From Methylobacterium oryzae (GTDB lineage Bacteria; Pseudomonadota; Alphaproteobacteria; Rhizobiales; Beijerinckiaceae), in NCBI RefSeq assembly GCF_021398735.1, contig NZ_CP090349.1, forward strand, positions 5,392,001 through 5,456,000: a stretch of 64,000 bases of DNA. Direction: 5' to 3'. Position numbers and translations under genes: made by a program. The notes under the pieces were generated by a model. The model saw only the letters and a program-made list of their open reading frames with translations, did no database searches and had not been told where the DNA came from. This document shows positions 8,824 through 17,217 of this stretch, one piece after another. Numbering within the stretch: position 1 is the first letter of the stretch; the number at the start of each line of letters is the position of its first letter.

Positions 8824-9798
8824 ATGCCGGGCACGAACCGTCGCGATCTGGTGCGGGCCGCGCTCGCCGGAGGGGCCGTCCTGGGTCTCGGCGGCCGCGC
8901 CCGCGCCACCGCACCCTTCGGCGGAGCGCAGGCGCCGGGCTTCTACCGGACGCGTGTCGGCAGCTGCGAGGTCACGATCCTCAACGACGGGGCGCGCAGC
9001 TTCCCGATGCCGGACCGCTTCGTGCGCAACGTTCCCCGGGACGAGGCGCTCGGCGCCGCGCGGGCGGCCTACATGCCCCCCGGCCAGGTGACGGTGCCGT
9101 TCAACCCGACGCTGATCAACACGGGCGCGCAGCTCGTCCTGATCGATACCGGCAACGGCCCGGTGCCGGGCGCGCCCGTCGGCCGCCTCGCGGCGAACCT
9201 CGCGGCGGCCGGGATCAGGCCCGAGGACATCGACCTCGTCCTGCTCTCGCACCTCCATCCCGACCACACGAACGGCCTCAAGCGGGCGGACGGGTCCCTC
9301 GCCTTCGCGAACGCCGAGATCCGGGCCGCCGCACCCGACTGGGCGTTCTGGATGAGCGACGCCAACATGGCCCGCGCCGCCGACCCGGTGACGCAGGGCT
9401 ACTTCGCCAACACCCGCCGGGTGCTCGGCGACCTGAAGGACCGGATCGGCACCTTCGCGTGGGACGAGGAGATCGTGCCCGGGATCACCGCCCTCGCCGC
9501 CCCCGGCCACACGCCGGGCCACACGGCCTTCGCGGTCGCCTCGGGTGCGGACCGTCTGCTGATCCAGTCCGACGTGACCAACATCCCGGCCCTCTTCCTG
9601 CAGCACCCGGACTGGCACGTGATGTACGATCACGACGCCGATCAGGCGCAGGCGACGCGCCACCGCTTCTACGACACGGCCGCGTCCGAGAGGGCCCTCG
9701 TGGTCGGCTACCACTTCCCCTTCCCGTCGCTCGGCCACGTGGAACGGGACGGACGGGGCTACCGGCTCGTGCCCATCGCCTGGACCGGCGTGCTCTGA
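8824..9798 (+). CDS. Tat-exported metallo-beta-lactamase-fold hydrolase
   Basis: A 324-residue protein preceded by a strong ribosome-binding site (AAGGAGG, six bases upstream). Residues 1-28 form a twin-arginine signal (TNRRDLVRAA then a hydrophobic stretch and ARA). The zinc motif HLHPDH is at residues 143-148, with a later GHTPGH supplying another ligand, as in the MBL-fold family of lactonases, sulfatases and related hydrolases. The folded, metal-loaded enzyme would therefore be exported to the periplasm. Its 3' end overlaps the 3' end of the convergent cbbY-like gene by 40 bases. Substrate unknown; a quorum-quenching lactonase is one possibility. Confidence 0.85.
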   Translation: MPGTNRRDLVRAALAGGAVLGLGGRARATAPFGGAQAPGFYRTRVGSCEVTILNDGARSFPMPDRFVRNVPRDEALGAARAAYMPPGQVTVPFNPTLINTGAQLVLIDTGNGPVPGAPVGRLAANLAAAGIRPEDIDLVLLSHLHPDHTNGLKRADGSLAFANAEIRAAAPDWAFWMSDANMARAADPVTQGYFANTRRVLGDLKDRIGTFAWDEEIVPGITALAAPGHTPGHTAFAVASGADRLLIQSDVTNIPALFLQHPDWHVMYDHDADQAQATRHRFYDTAASERALVVGYHFPFPSLGHVERDGRGYRLVPIAWTGVL

Positions 9799-10547
9799 CC
9801 GCCCCGGGATTCGTGCCACCGGATCAGGGAGGCCAGATCCACGACCCCGCCCGGCCATTCGACGCCCGCGAGGTGCCGGTGCGGCCGGTCCGGCTCGCCG
9901 AGATCCGAGACGGCCGAGAAGGCGCCGTCGAGCCGGTGGCTCTCGGTGTAGCGGCTCCGGGTTGCCAGGACCGGCAGCCCGGCGGCTCGGGCCGAGCTGA
10001 TGCCGGCGGCCGAATCCTCGAAGGCCACCGCCTCGGAGGCCGGGATCTCCAGGCCGGCGAGCGCCAGCAGGAACACGTCGGGGGCGGGCTTCTTGCGGCT
10101 CGCCTCGTCGCCGGCCGCGATCACGTCGAAGGGCGCTGCGTCCGGCGGGAAATTGGCGGCGAGGAGCCGGTCGACGTTCGGGCGGCTCGTCGTGGTGGCC
10201 ACCGCGAGCCGGACTCCCGCGGCCCGGGCCTCGGCGATCAGCCGGGCGATCCCGGGGCGCAGCGGCAGGCCGTTCCGCGCGACGAGGTCGCCGTAGGCGC
10301 GCGTCTTGATGGCGTGGATCTCCGGCGCGCGGGCGTGGAGCGCGGCGGCTTCCGCCGGGTGCTCGGTGTCGATGTAGTGGGCGAGCCGCTCCTTGCCGCC
10401 CATGACGGCCAGCAGGTCGGCGTAGAGCGCCTCGTCCCACCGCCAGGGCAGGCCGAGCTCCGCGAAGGCGCGGTTGAACGCCTGCCGGTGCAGGTCCTCG
10501 GTCTCGGCGAGGGTCCCGTCGACGTCGAAGATCAGCGCCTTCAGCAC
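9759..10547 (-). CDS. cbbY: CbbY-like HAD-family sugar phosphatase
   Basis: A 262-residue HAD hydrolase with the nucleophile motif [10 protein letters not shown] near the N-terminus, a T-T-S motif in the middle and EDSAAG later. That is the CbbY/beta-phosphoglucomutase-like subgroup. CbbY proteins dephosphorylate xylulose-1,5-bisphosphate, a misfire inhibitor of RuBisCO, but related members have other sugar phosphates as substrates. The GTG start at 10547 overlaps the end of rpe by seven bases, so it is the last gene of the fbp-prk-rpe-cbbY operon. With no RuBisCO in view, its substrate may be another pentulose phosphate. Confidence 0.85.
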   Translation of the reverse strand: MLKALIFDVDGTLAETEDLHRQAFNRAFAELGLPWRWDEALYADLLAVMGGKERLAHYIDTEHPAEAAALHARAPEIHAIKTRAYGDLVARNGLPLRPGIARLIAEARAAGVRLAVATTTSRPNVDRLLAANFPPDAAPFDVIAAGDEASRKKPAPDVFLLALAGLEIPASEAVAFEDSAAGISSARAAGLPVLATRSRYTESHRLDGAFSAVSDLGEPDRPHRHLAGVEWPGGVVDLASLIRWHESRGGQSTPVQAMGTSR

Positions 10548-11227
10548 GACAGGTCGCGACCGGAGGCGCCCTCCGCGCCCTCGCGGATCGCCGCGATGCG
10601 CTCGGCGTAGGCGTCCGGGCCGCCGCTGAACACCGCGTTGCCGGCCACGAACGTGTCGGCGCCGGCGCGGCTCGCGACCTTGACCGTCTCGGGGTCGATC
10701 CCGCCGTCGACCTGGATGCGGATGTCCCGGCCCGCCACCATGGCGCGCACCCGCGCCACCGATTCCATGGCGCCCTTGATGAAGCTCTGGCCGCCGAAGC
10801 CGGGATTGACGGTCATCACCAGCACGAGATCCACGAGGTCGAGCACCGGCTCGACCATGGCGGCCGGCGTGCCCGGGTTGATCGCCACGCCGGCGCGCTT
10901 GCCGAGGTCGCGGATGGTCTGGAGCGAGCGGTGGATGTGCGGCCCGGCCTCAGCGTGGACCGTGATGCCGTCGGCCCCCGCCTGCGCGAAGGCCGCGAGG
11001 TACGGATCGGCCGGCGCGATCATCAGATGCACGTCGAAGTACTTCTGCGTGTGCGGCCGGAGCGCTTTCACCACCGGCGGCCCGAAGGTGATGTTGGGCA
11101 CGAAATGCCCGTCCATCACGTCGAGATGGATCCAGTCGGCCCCGGCCGCGTCCACGGCGCGGGTCTCCTCGGCCAGCTTCGAGAAGTCGGCGGATAGGAT
11201 CGACGGGGCGATGACGGGTGCGAGCAT
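10541..11227 (-). CDS. rpe: Ribulose-phosphate 3-epimerase
   Basis: A 228-residue TIM-barrel enzyme that interconverts ribulose-5-phosphate and xylulose-5-phosphate using one divalent metal. The start is taken at ATG 11227, giving the family opening [10 protein letters not shown]. Diagnostic metal-ligand segments are [19 protein letters not shown] and the phosphate-binding [10 protein letters not shown] and VDGGI. Length is normal. It lies 20 bases after phosphoribulokinase and overlaps cbbY, so all four genes are one transcription unit feeding ribulose-5-phosphate to the kinase. Confidence 0.95.
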   Translation of the reverse strand: MLAPVIAPSILSADFSKLAEETRAVDAAGADWIHLDVMDGHFVPNITFGPPVVKALRPHTQKYFDVHLMIAPADPYLAAFAQAGADGITVHAEAGPHIHRSLQTIRDLGKRAGVAINPGTPAAMVEPVLDLVDLVLVMTVNPGFGGQSFIKGAMESVARVRAMVAGRDIRIQVDGGIDPETVKVASRAGADTFVAGNAVFSGGPDAYAERIAAIREGAEGASGRDLSC

Positions 11228-11247
11228 GGGAGGCTTTCGGGGTCGGC

Positions 11248-12108
11248 TCAGGCCAGCCGGCGGCGGCGCTCGACGAGCTGCATGATCATCGGCGTCAGGA
11301 TCAGCTGCATCGCCAAGTCGAGCTTGCCGCCGGGGATCACGATGGAGTTGGCCCGGCTCATGAAACTGTCGTGAATCATGGAGACGAGATACGAGAAGTC
11401 GATCCCCTTCGGGTCCTTGAAGCGGATCACGACCATCGATTCGTCGGCGGTGGGGATCCAGCGGGCGATGAACGGGTTCGACGTGTCGACCGTCGGCACC
11501 CGCTGGAAGTTGATGTCGGTGAACGAGAATTGCGGGCAGATAGTCTGCACGTAGTCGGGCATGCGCCGCAGGATCACGTCGGTCACCGCCTCGGTGGAGT
11601 AGCCGCGGAACGAGCGGTCCCGGTGCAGCTTCTGGATCCATTCGAGGTTGATCACCGGCACGACGCCGATCTTCAGGTCGGCGTAGCGGGCGATGTCGAC
11701 GTCCTGGTCGGCCACGCAGCCGTGCAGGCCCTCGTAGAACAGGAGGTCGGAATCGGGCGGGAACGTCTCCCAGTCCGAGAAGCTGCCCTCCGGGATGCCG
11801 TAGGCCTGCGCGTCGTGCTGGTCGTGGGCGTAGTGACGGGTCCGGCCGGTGCCGGACTCGGCGTAGCTGCGGAACACCGCCTCCAGCTCCGGCAGGAGGT
11901 TGGCCCGCGGCGCGAAGTGGGACAGCGTCGGCTCGTTCGCCATCATCGCCCGCATCGTGTCGCGGTCGAAGGCGTGGAAGCCGTCACCCTCGATGAAGAC
12001 CGCCCGCACGTCCTCGCGGCGGAAGATCTGCTCGAAGGTGTTGCGCACCGAGGTGGTCCCGGCCCCGGAGGAGCCGGTCACCGAGATGATGGGGTGCCGC
12101 GCCGACAT
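11248..12108 (-). CDS. cbbP: Phosphoribulokinase
   Basis: A 286-residue protein of the proteobacterial phosphoribulokinase class, which makes ribulose-1,5-bisphosphate from ribulose-5-phosphate and ATP. The Walker A region [10 protein letters not shown] is at residues 12-21. Family-typical segments follow, such as the [10 protein letters not shown] and YEGLHG regions. It lies 23 bases after fbp and 20 before rpe. No RuBisCO gene is in this window. From established work on Methylobacterium extorquens AM1, phosphoribulokinase is needed there for methylotrophic growth because its product acts as a signal to the LysR regulator QscR rather than as a CO2 acceptor. The same may hold here. Confidence 0.95.
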   Translation of the reverse strand: MSARHPIISVTGSSGAGTTSVRNTFEQIFRREDVRAVFIEGDGFHAFDRDTMRAMMANEPTLSHFAPRANLLPELEAVFRSYAESGTGRTRHYAHDQHDAQAYGIPEGSFSDWETFPPDSDLLFYEGLHGCVADQDVDIARYADLKIGVVPVINLEWIQKLHRDRSFRGYSTEAVTDVILRRMPDYVQTICPQFSFTDINFQRVPTVDTSNPFIARWIPTADESMVVIRFKDPKGIDFSYLVSMIHDSFMSRANSIVIPGGKLDLAMQLILTPMIMQLVERRRRLA

Positions 12109-12131
12109 GCCTTTACGACTTCACGGTGCGG

Positions 12132-13187
12132 CTATGACCGCATCAGGCCGCGCTGGCCGAAGAGCGGCGAGCGGCCGGCATCGGGCTTGCCTCCGGCATA
12201 GTAGGTGGCGACGCACGCCACTTCCTCGGTCGAGCCGCAGACCAGCGGCGCCCGCTCGTGGATGCCGGTGGCCACGAGGTCGAGGATCCGCGTCTGGCCG
12301 TCGGTCGCCGCGCCGCCGGCCTGCTCGACCAGCATGGCCACGGGCGCGACCTCGTAGAGCAGCCGCAGGCGGCCACGGGCGTAGTTCTTCCGGGCGTCGC
12401 CCGGGTAGAGGAACACACCGCCGCGGGTCAGCACGCGCTGGATGTCGGCCACCAGCGAGGCGAGCCAGCGCATGTTGTAGTCCTTGTCGCGCGGCCCCTC
12501 GGTGCCGCGCTGGCAATCCTCGATATAGGCCTTCACCGGCGCGTCCCAGTGCCGAGCGTTGGAGGCGTTGATGGCGAATTCCTTGGTGGAGGCCGGCACC
12601 GACATCGCCGGGCTCGTCAGCTTGAACCGGCCCTCGGCGCGGTCGAGCACGTAGGACTGGGTGCCGTCGCCGAGCGTCAGGATCAGCGCCGTGGCCGGGC
12701 CGTAGGTGACGAAGCCCGCGGCGATCTGCGTCGAGCCGGGGGTGGTGAACGAGGCCAGCGGGTTCGCCGGATCCTTGATCGACGGCCGGATGCCGAAGAT
12801 CATGCCGACGGCCATGTTCACGCCGATGTTGGAGGAGCCGTCGAGGGGGTCGATGGCGACGGCGAGCGGGGCGTCCGGGTTCAGACGCATCACCTCCTCG
12901 GCCTCCTCGGAGGCGACCTCGGCGACCGGCGCGCCCCGCAGCGCCGCGGTCACGCTCTCGTGAGCGATGACGTCGAGGGCCTTCTGGACGTCGCCGTCGC
13001 TGTTGTGATCGCCGGCCGCCGCGAGGTCGCCGCTGAGCGCGCCGCGCCCGATCCGCTCGCTGATCTCCACCGCCGACCGCGCCACGGCCGCGATCACCGC
13101 GGCGGCGTCCTTCAGCGCCGGATTGGCGTCCACGGCCTGCGCCAGGCAGGTCTCGAGGGGCGTCCCGATCGCCGCTGAAATTGCCAT
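12132..13187 (-). CDS. fbp: Fructose-1,6-bisphosphatase, class 1
   Basis: A 351-residue enzyme from the ATG at 13187, which removes the C1 phosphate of fructose-1,6-bisphosphate. The metal-binding DPLDGSSNIG motif near the middle and a preceding acidic E-E-A-E-E stretch identify class 1 FBPase. Tyr/Lys substrate residues are seen in the C-terminal half (LYPGDARKNY). It is the first gene of the minus-strand operon fbp-prk-rpe-cbbY, transcribed away from the divergent LysR gene with 173 bases between. It serves gluconeogenesis and, in CBB-type organisms, the regeneration phase. Confidence 0.95.
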   Translation of the reverse strand: MAISAAIGTPLETCLAQAVDANPALKDAAAVIAAVARSAVEISERIGRGALSGDLAAAGDHNSDGDVQKALDVIAHESVTAALRGAPVAEVASEEAEEVMRLNPDAPLAVAIDPLDGSSNIGVNMAVGMIFGIRPSIKDPANPLASFTTPGSTQIAAGFVTYGPATALILTLGDGTQSYVLDRAEGRFKLTSPAMSVPASTKEFAINASNARHWDAPVKAYIEDCQRGTEGPRDKDYNMRWLASLVADIQRVLTRGGVFLYPGDARKNYARGRLRLLYEVAPVAMLVEQAGGAATDGQTRILDLVATGIHERAPLVCGSTEEVACVATYYAGGKPDAGRSPLFGQRGLMRS

Positions 13188-13256
13188 CGGCCTACTCCTC
13201 CTGCTCGGATCCCGTCCGCGGGGATCGCGCGTTCCGCGCCGGCTCTGTAGCGGCCG

Positions 13257-13337
13257 CTTGGCTGCCAAGATAGCGGTCTCTGTCTCCGGATCGACAGGAA
13301 CCCGCGGCGGGGCCTTCAAGATTTCTGTGCGATCTTG
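13257..13337. promoter_or_regulatory. Probable operator region for the divergent cbbR-type regulator
   Basis: The gap between fbp and the LysR gene holds three short perfect dyads: CTTGG-CTG-CCAAG (13257-13269), CTGTC-N8-GACAG (13280-13297) and CAAGAT-N9-ATCTTG (13317-13337). LysR regulators of the CbbR type bind such imperfect palindromes in the divergent promoter and respond to sugar phosphates. The sequence shows the dyads; binding is inferred from gene arrangement. Confidence 0.5.
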
Positions 13338-13360
13338 TGCCATAGGACGAAAAAAACGAG

Positions 13361-14317
13361 ATGTCCGCCATGCGCAACCTCTCCCTCAAGCAGCTTCAGG
13401 CGGTCGCTGCCGTGGCCCGCCTCGGCACCATGACCCGGGCTGCGCAGGAGCTGAACGTCACCTCCGCCGCCCTCTACGCGCGCATCCGCCAGCTGGAGGA
13501 GGAGGCCGGGCTGCTGCTGTTCGACCGGACGCCGGGGGGCCTCAAGCCGACGGATGCCGGCCGCGAGATGCTCTGGGCGATCGACAGCATCAACACGGTG
13601 CTGGAGACCTGCACGGACCGCCTGCGCACCCTGCGCGGCGCGGAGGGCGGCCGCGTGGCGCTCGGCGTCGTCTCCACCGCCAAGTACTTCGCCCCGCAGG
13701 TGATCGCGGGCTTCGTCAAGAAGCATCCCGGCGTCGAGATCAGCCTGTCGGTGCGCAACCGCGGCCAGACCGTGGAGGCGCTGCGCGGCTACGAGATCGA
13801 CTTCGCCCTGATGGGCCGCCCGCCCCGGGACTTCCCGATCGAGGCCGCCACCTTCGGGCCGCACCCGATCGTGCTGATCGCGCCGCCCGGCCACCCCCTG
13901 GCGGGCCGGACCGACCTGAACCGCGAGGACCTCGCGGACCAGCCGTTCTTCCTCCGCGAAGAGGGCTCGGGCACCCGCATGGTCTTCGAGGAGTTCATGA
14001 GCGGCGTCCTGGTCAAGCGGGCGCCGCTGGACATCGACACCGGGTCGAACGAGACGATCAAGCAGGCGGTGATGGCCGGGCTCGGGATCGCGCTGCTCTC
14101 GGTGCACTCCGTGGCGGCCGAGCTGGAGAGCGGGCGCCTCGTCCTCCTCAACGTCAGGGGCCTGCCGATCCGGCGCGACTGGTACGCGGTCCGGCGCGCC
14201 GACAAGGTGCTGGGCCCGGCCGCCTCCGCGGTCTGGTCCTACCTGATGTCGGAGGGCGCGCGCTGCCTGCCGGGCGTCGCCCAGAGCGGTCTGGTGCTGG
14301 CGGGAGCCAAGGCGTGA
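13361..14317 (+). CDS. LysR-family regulator, CbbR/QscR type
   Basis: A 318-residue LysR protein. The N-terminal winged helix-turn-helix (MRNLSLKQLQAVAAVARLGTM region) is characteristic of the CbbR branch. The C-terminal two thirds are a periplasmic-binding-like effector domain. It is divergent from fbp-prk-rpe-cbbY, the classic CbbR arrangement, and is followed by an overlapping flavoprotein gene. In M. extorquens the CbbR homologue QscR controls serine-cycle genes; this gene could be the equivalent or a separate CbbR, which only a phylogeny could decide. Confidence 0.9.
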   Translation: MSAMRNLSLKQLQAVAAVARLGTMTRAAQELNVTSAALYARIRQLEEEAGLLLFDRTPGGLKPTDAGREMLWAIDSINTVLETCTDRLRTLRGAEGGRVALGVVSTAKYFAPQVIAGFVKKHPGVEISLSVRNRGQTVEALRGYEIDFALMGRPPRDFPIEAATFGPHPIVLIAPPGHPLAGRTDLNREDLADQPFFLREEGSGTRMVFEEFMSGVLVKRAPLDIDTGSNETIKQAVMAGLGIALLSVHSVAAELESGRLVLLNVRGLPIRRDWYAVRRADKVLGPAASAVWSYLMSEGARCLPGVAQSGLVLAGAKA

Positions 14318-15558
14318 GCGCCGCTGCCGGCGTCGTCGTGGCCGGGGCCGGGCAGGCCGGCTTCCAGCTCGCCGCGTCCCTGCGGGAGGGCGGGTTCCGC
14401 GACCCGATCACCCTGGTGGGCGACGAGACCGCCCTGCCCTACCAGCGGCCGCCCCTCTCGAAGGCCTACCTCGCCGGCAAGACCGACCGAGAGGGCCTGT
14501 TCCTGCGCCCGCCCGGCTTCTTCGCCGAGCACGCCATCGCGCACCGCCCGGGGCTCCGCGCCGTCGCGATCGACCGGGACGCGCGCCGCCTGCAGCTCTC
14601 GGACGGCACCGACCTCCCCTACGACCACCTCGTGCTCGCCACCGGCGCGCGCAACCGCCCCCTGCCGGTCCCGGGCGCCGAACTCGCGGGCGTGCGCCAG
14701 CTGCGCGGTCTCGCGGATGCCGACGCCCTGAAGGCGGCAGTCGCCGAGGCCCGGGCGGTCGTCATCATCGGGGCCGGCTTCATCGGGCTCGAATTCGCCG
14801 CCGTCGCGGCCGCGCGCGGCCTCCCGGTGACGGTGGTCGAGGCGGCCGAGCGGCCCATGGCCCGGGCGGTCTCGTCCGAGATGGGCGAATTCTTCCGCCG
14901 CGCCCACGCCGCGATGGGCGTGCGCTTCGCCTTCGGGGCGGGCGTGACGGCGATCGTCGGGCGGGACGGCCGCGCCACCGGCGTCGCCCTGGCGGACGGC
15001 AGCGAACGCGCGGCCGATCTGGTCCTCGTGGGGATCGGCGTCCTGCCGAACCGGGAGCTCGCCGCGGAGGCCGGCCTCCCGGCCGAGGACGGCGTGCGGG
15101 TCGACGCGTTCCTGGCGACGCCCGACCCGGCCATCTCGGCGATCGGCGACTGCGCCCGCTTCCCGATCCCCTTCGCCCGCGGGCTGACGCCGGACGGGAC
15201 GGTGCGGATCGAGTCCGTGCAGAACGCCATCGACCAGGGCCGCTGCCTCGCGGCCCGCCTCACCGGCAAGCCCGCCGCCTACGGGGCGCTGCCGTGGTTC
15301 TGGAGCGACCAGGGTCCGCACAAGCTGCAGATCGCGGGCCTGTCGGGACCCGGCGATGCCGGCGTCGTCCGCGGGACCGGCGACGCCTTCTCGGTCTTCC
15401 GCTTCCGCGACGGGCGCCTGAGCGCGGTGGAATCCGTCGACCGCGCGGGTGACCACATGATCGCGCGGCGCCTGCTCGCGGCCGGGACGCCGCTGACGCC
15501 CGACAAGGCGGAAGATCTAGGCTTCGACCTCAAGGCGCTGGCGATGGGGCGGGTCTGA
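14314..15558 (+). CDS. FAD-dependent ferredoxin/rubredoxin reductase-like protein
   Basis: A 414-residue two-dinucleotide-fold flavoprotein. It opens with V-V-V-A-G-A-G-Q-A-G (FAD site). The second Rossmann motif V-I-I-G-A-G-F-I-G-L-E binds NAD(P)H, and the later S-A-I-G-D-C-A-R motif contacts FAD. This layout is that of reductases for ferredoxins in dioxygenase and P450 systems (also called RhFR or BphA4-like). The GTG start at 14314 overlaps the LysR stop (GTGA), so the two are translationally coupled. No partner ferredoxin or oxygenase is adjacent, so the electron acceptor is unknown. Confidence 0.88.
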   Translation: MSAAAGVVVAGAGQAGFQLAASLREGGFRDPITLVGDETALPYQRPPLSKAYLAGKTDREGLFLRPPGFFAEHAIAHRPGLRAVAIDRDARRLQLSDGTDLPYDHLVLATGARNRPLPVPGAELAGVRQLRGLADADALKAAVAEARAVVIIGAGFIGLEFAAVAAARGLPVTVVEAAERPMARAVSSEMGEFFRRAHAAMGVRFAFGAGVTAIVGRDGRATGVALADGSERAADLVLVGIGVLPNRELAAEAGLPAEDGVRVDAFLATPDPAISAIGDCARFPIPFARGLTPDGTVRIESVQNAIDQGRCLAARLTGKPAAYGALPWFWSDQGPHKLQIAGLSGPGDAGVVRGTGDAFSVFRFRDGRLSAVESVDRAGDHMIARRLLAAGTPLTPDKAEDLGFDLKALAMGRV

Positions 15559-15570
15559 GAGCTGCTCCGC

Positions 15571-15661
15571 GTCATCGCGAGCGTAGCGAAGCGACCCAGA
15601 GCAGCGCGACATCGGGAGGCGTGGCGCGACACTGGATTGCTTCGCTGCGCTCACAAGGACG
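15571..15661. repeat. REP-like palindromic element, copy 1
   Basis: Contains the arm TCATCGCGAGCGTAGCGAAG at 15572-15591 and an inverted counterpart (GGATTGCTTCGCTGCGCTCA) at 15633-15652. The same arms recur near 37,274 and 42,956. It sits directly after the flavoprotein stop codon. Such intergenic repeats are common in Methylobacteriaceae and can limit transcription or mRNA decay. Confidence 0.7.
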
Positions 15662-15776
15662 ACCTCGCGCGGTTCAGACTAACTCTCGGAAAACCATGGA
15701 ACGGCTGGACGCCGCTCTGAATCGTCCGAGCACCATGCCCTTTCCCCGGCGCATGGAGCACCAGCGGAATGCGACC

Positions 15777-15851
15777 CGGGATCCAGCGCAAAACGTCGCG
15801 AAGCGTCGATATGCGGTGCCGCTTTCGCGGCGCTTCGTGTGCTGGTTCCCG
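15777..15851. repeat. Nested inverted repeat downstream of MFS gene
   Basis: Outer arms CGGGATCCAGC (15777-15787) and GCTGGTTCCCG (15841-15851) pair with one mismatch. Inner arms CGAAGCG (15799-15805) and CGCTTCG (15831-15837) pair perfectly. It lies in the 336-base gap between the flavoprotein and the convergent MFS gene. It could fold into a long hairpin that ends or stabilises the MFS transcript. Nothing else is evident in the gap besides the REP-like element. Confidence 0.5.
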
Positions 15852-15894
15852 GATCGCCTTCCACTGCGTTGCGGGCGTCCGGGAAAAGGCGCGC

Positions 15895-17136
15895 TCAGCC
15901 GGTAAACGGGACTGGTCCCGGCTTCTGCCGCAGGGCGATGGCGGTGGCGATCCCGAGCGCCAGGATGGTGACGGCGCATCCGAGCAGGGCCCCGAGCTGC
16001 CCGAACCGGAGCAGCGCCTGCCCGATCACCGCGACGCCGAGCGCCTGGCCGCAGAAGAACGAGAAGGCGTGGAGCGCCACCGCGGAGGCGCGGGCCTTGG
16101 GCGCGACCTCGGTGACCTGCGTCTGGTAGGTGTTGTGCAGCATGTAGAAGCCGAGGCCCATGGCGGTGAGCGCGGCGCAGTCGACCTGCCAGGAGCCCGC
16201 GAGCCCGACCACGGTGAGCGACGCGCCGCAGATCAGGCCGCCGCCGATCAGCATCCGCGGCAGGCCGAGCAGCCGCACCAGCAGCCCGACCAGGGCCGAG
16301 TAGAGCAGGCCGCCGACCGCGAACCCCGCCAGCACCAGCCCGGCCTCGCGCGGGCCGCCCTCCCCCCGCGCCTCGATCAGCGGGGCGAGGTGCGGGAACA
16401 CGCCGAAGATCGCGATGGCCTCGATGAACACCGCCGAGAACAGCACCCGCGCCCGGGGATTGCCCAGGATCGTGCGGTAGCGCGTCACCGCCTCGCCGAA
16501 GGCGGGGCGGCGGGCCGGAGCCCGGCCGGCCCGGTCGAAGCCGAAGACGGTCGCCGCGCAGGCCAGGGCCGCCACCGCGGCGATGACCGCGAAGACGCCG
16601 CGCCAGCCGATCGCCGCCTCGATCAGGCCCGCGAAGGTCGAGCCCGAGAGCTGGCCGAGGATCACCGCCACGAGGAAGCGCCCGATCGCCACCTGGCGAC
16701 CCTCCATCGGCACGCGGTCGCCCAGGAGCGCGAGCGAGAGCGGGATGCAGCCGCCCGCGGCAGCCCCCGCGAGCATGCGGAGGCCGAACAGGCTGCCGAT
16801 GTCCGGCGCGACGCTGCACAGGGTCAGCGCGACGGCGAGCACCGCGAGGCAGGTGCTCATCACCCGCTCTTTGCCGAGCGCGTCGCCGATCGGGCCGAGC
16901 ACCGGCTGGATGAACGCGTAGGGCAGTGCGAAGGCGGTGGAGAGGAGCGCCACCGTGTGGGCGTCGCTCGCGAGATCCCGGGCGAGCACGCCGACGAGGG
17001 GCTCGACCGAGCGGAGCGCGAAGGTGCTGCCGAACCCCGCGCAGGCCAGCACGACGATCAGGCGCGGGATCGACGTGGCCGGCGCCGCGGCGACGGCCGC
17101 GCTGGACGGGAGAGCCGGCTCTGTGCTGTCGGTCAT
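15895..17136 (-). CDS. MFS transporter
   Basis: About 413 residues from the ATG at 17136, with around twelve hydrophobic segments. The MFS loop 2-3 signature appears as L-G-P-I-G-D-A-L-G-K-E-R-V near residue 80. The protein resembles YnfM/Bcr-type efflux or solute carriers, but the substrate is not predictable. The N-terminal 25 residues are Ala/Ser/Pro-rich and cytoplasmic. It lies 81 bases downstream of an amino-acid-binding-protein gene on the same strand, and may be cotranscribed with it. Confidence 0.88.
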   Translation of the reverse strand: MTDSTEPALPSSAAVAAAPATSIPRLIVVLACAGFGSTFALRSVEPLVGVLARDLASDAHTVALLSTAFALPYAFIQPVLGPIGDALGKERVMSTCLAVLAVALTLCSVAPDIGSLFGLRMLAGAAAGGCIPLSLALLGDRVPMEGRQVAIGRFLVAVILGQLSGSTFAGLIEAAIGWRGVFAVIAAVAALACAATVFGFDRAGRAPARRPAFGEAVTRYRTILGNPRARVLFSAVFIEAIAIFGVFPHLAPLIEARGEGGPREAGLVLAGFAVGGLLYSALVGLLVRLLGLPRMLIGGGLICGASLTVVGLAGSWQVDCAALTAMGLGFYMLHNTYQTQVTEVAPKARASAVALHAFSFFCGQALGVAVIGQALLRFGQLGALLGCAVTILALGIATAIALRQKPGPVPFTG

Positions 17137-17217
17137 GGCACGCTTCGCGACGCGGGCGGGATCAGACCCGCGGCATCGCATCTCCCTCGCCGGAGCGGAA
17201 CCCCGCCGCGCGACAGA

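Noticed and set aside
10547..13361. RuBisCO or other complete CBB genes
   Set aside because: Looked for near fbp/prk/rpe; no large- or small-subunit motifs are present in this window.
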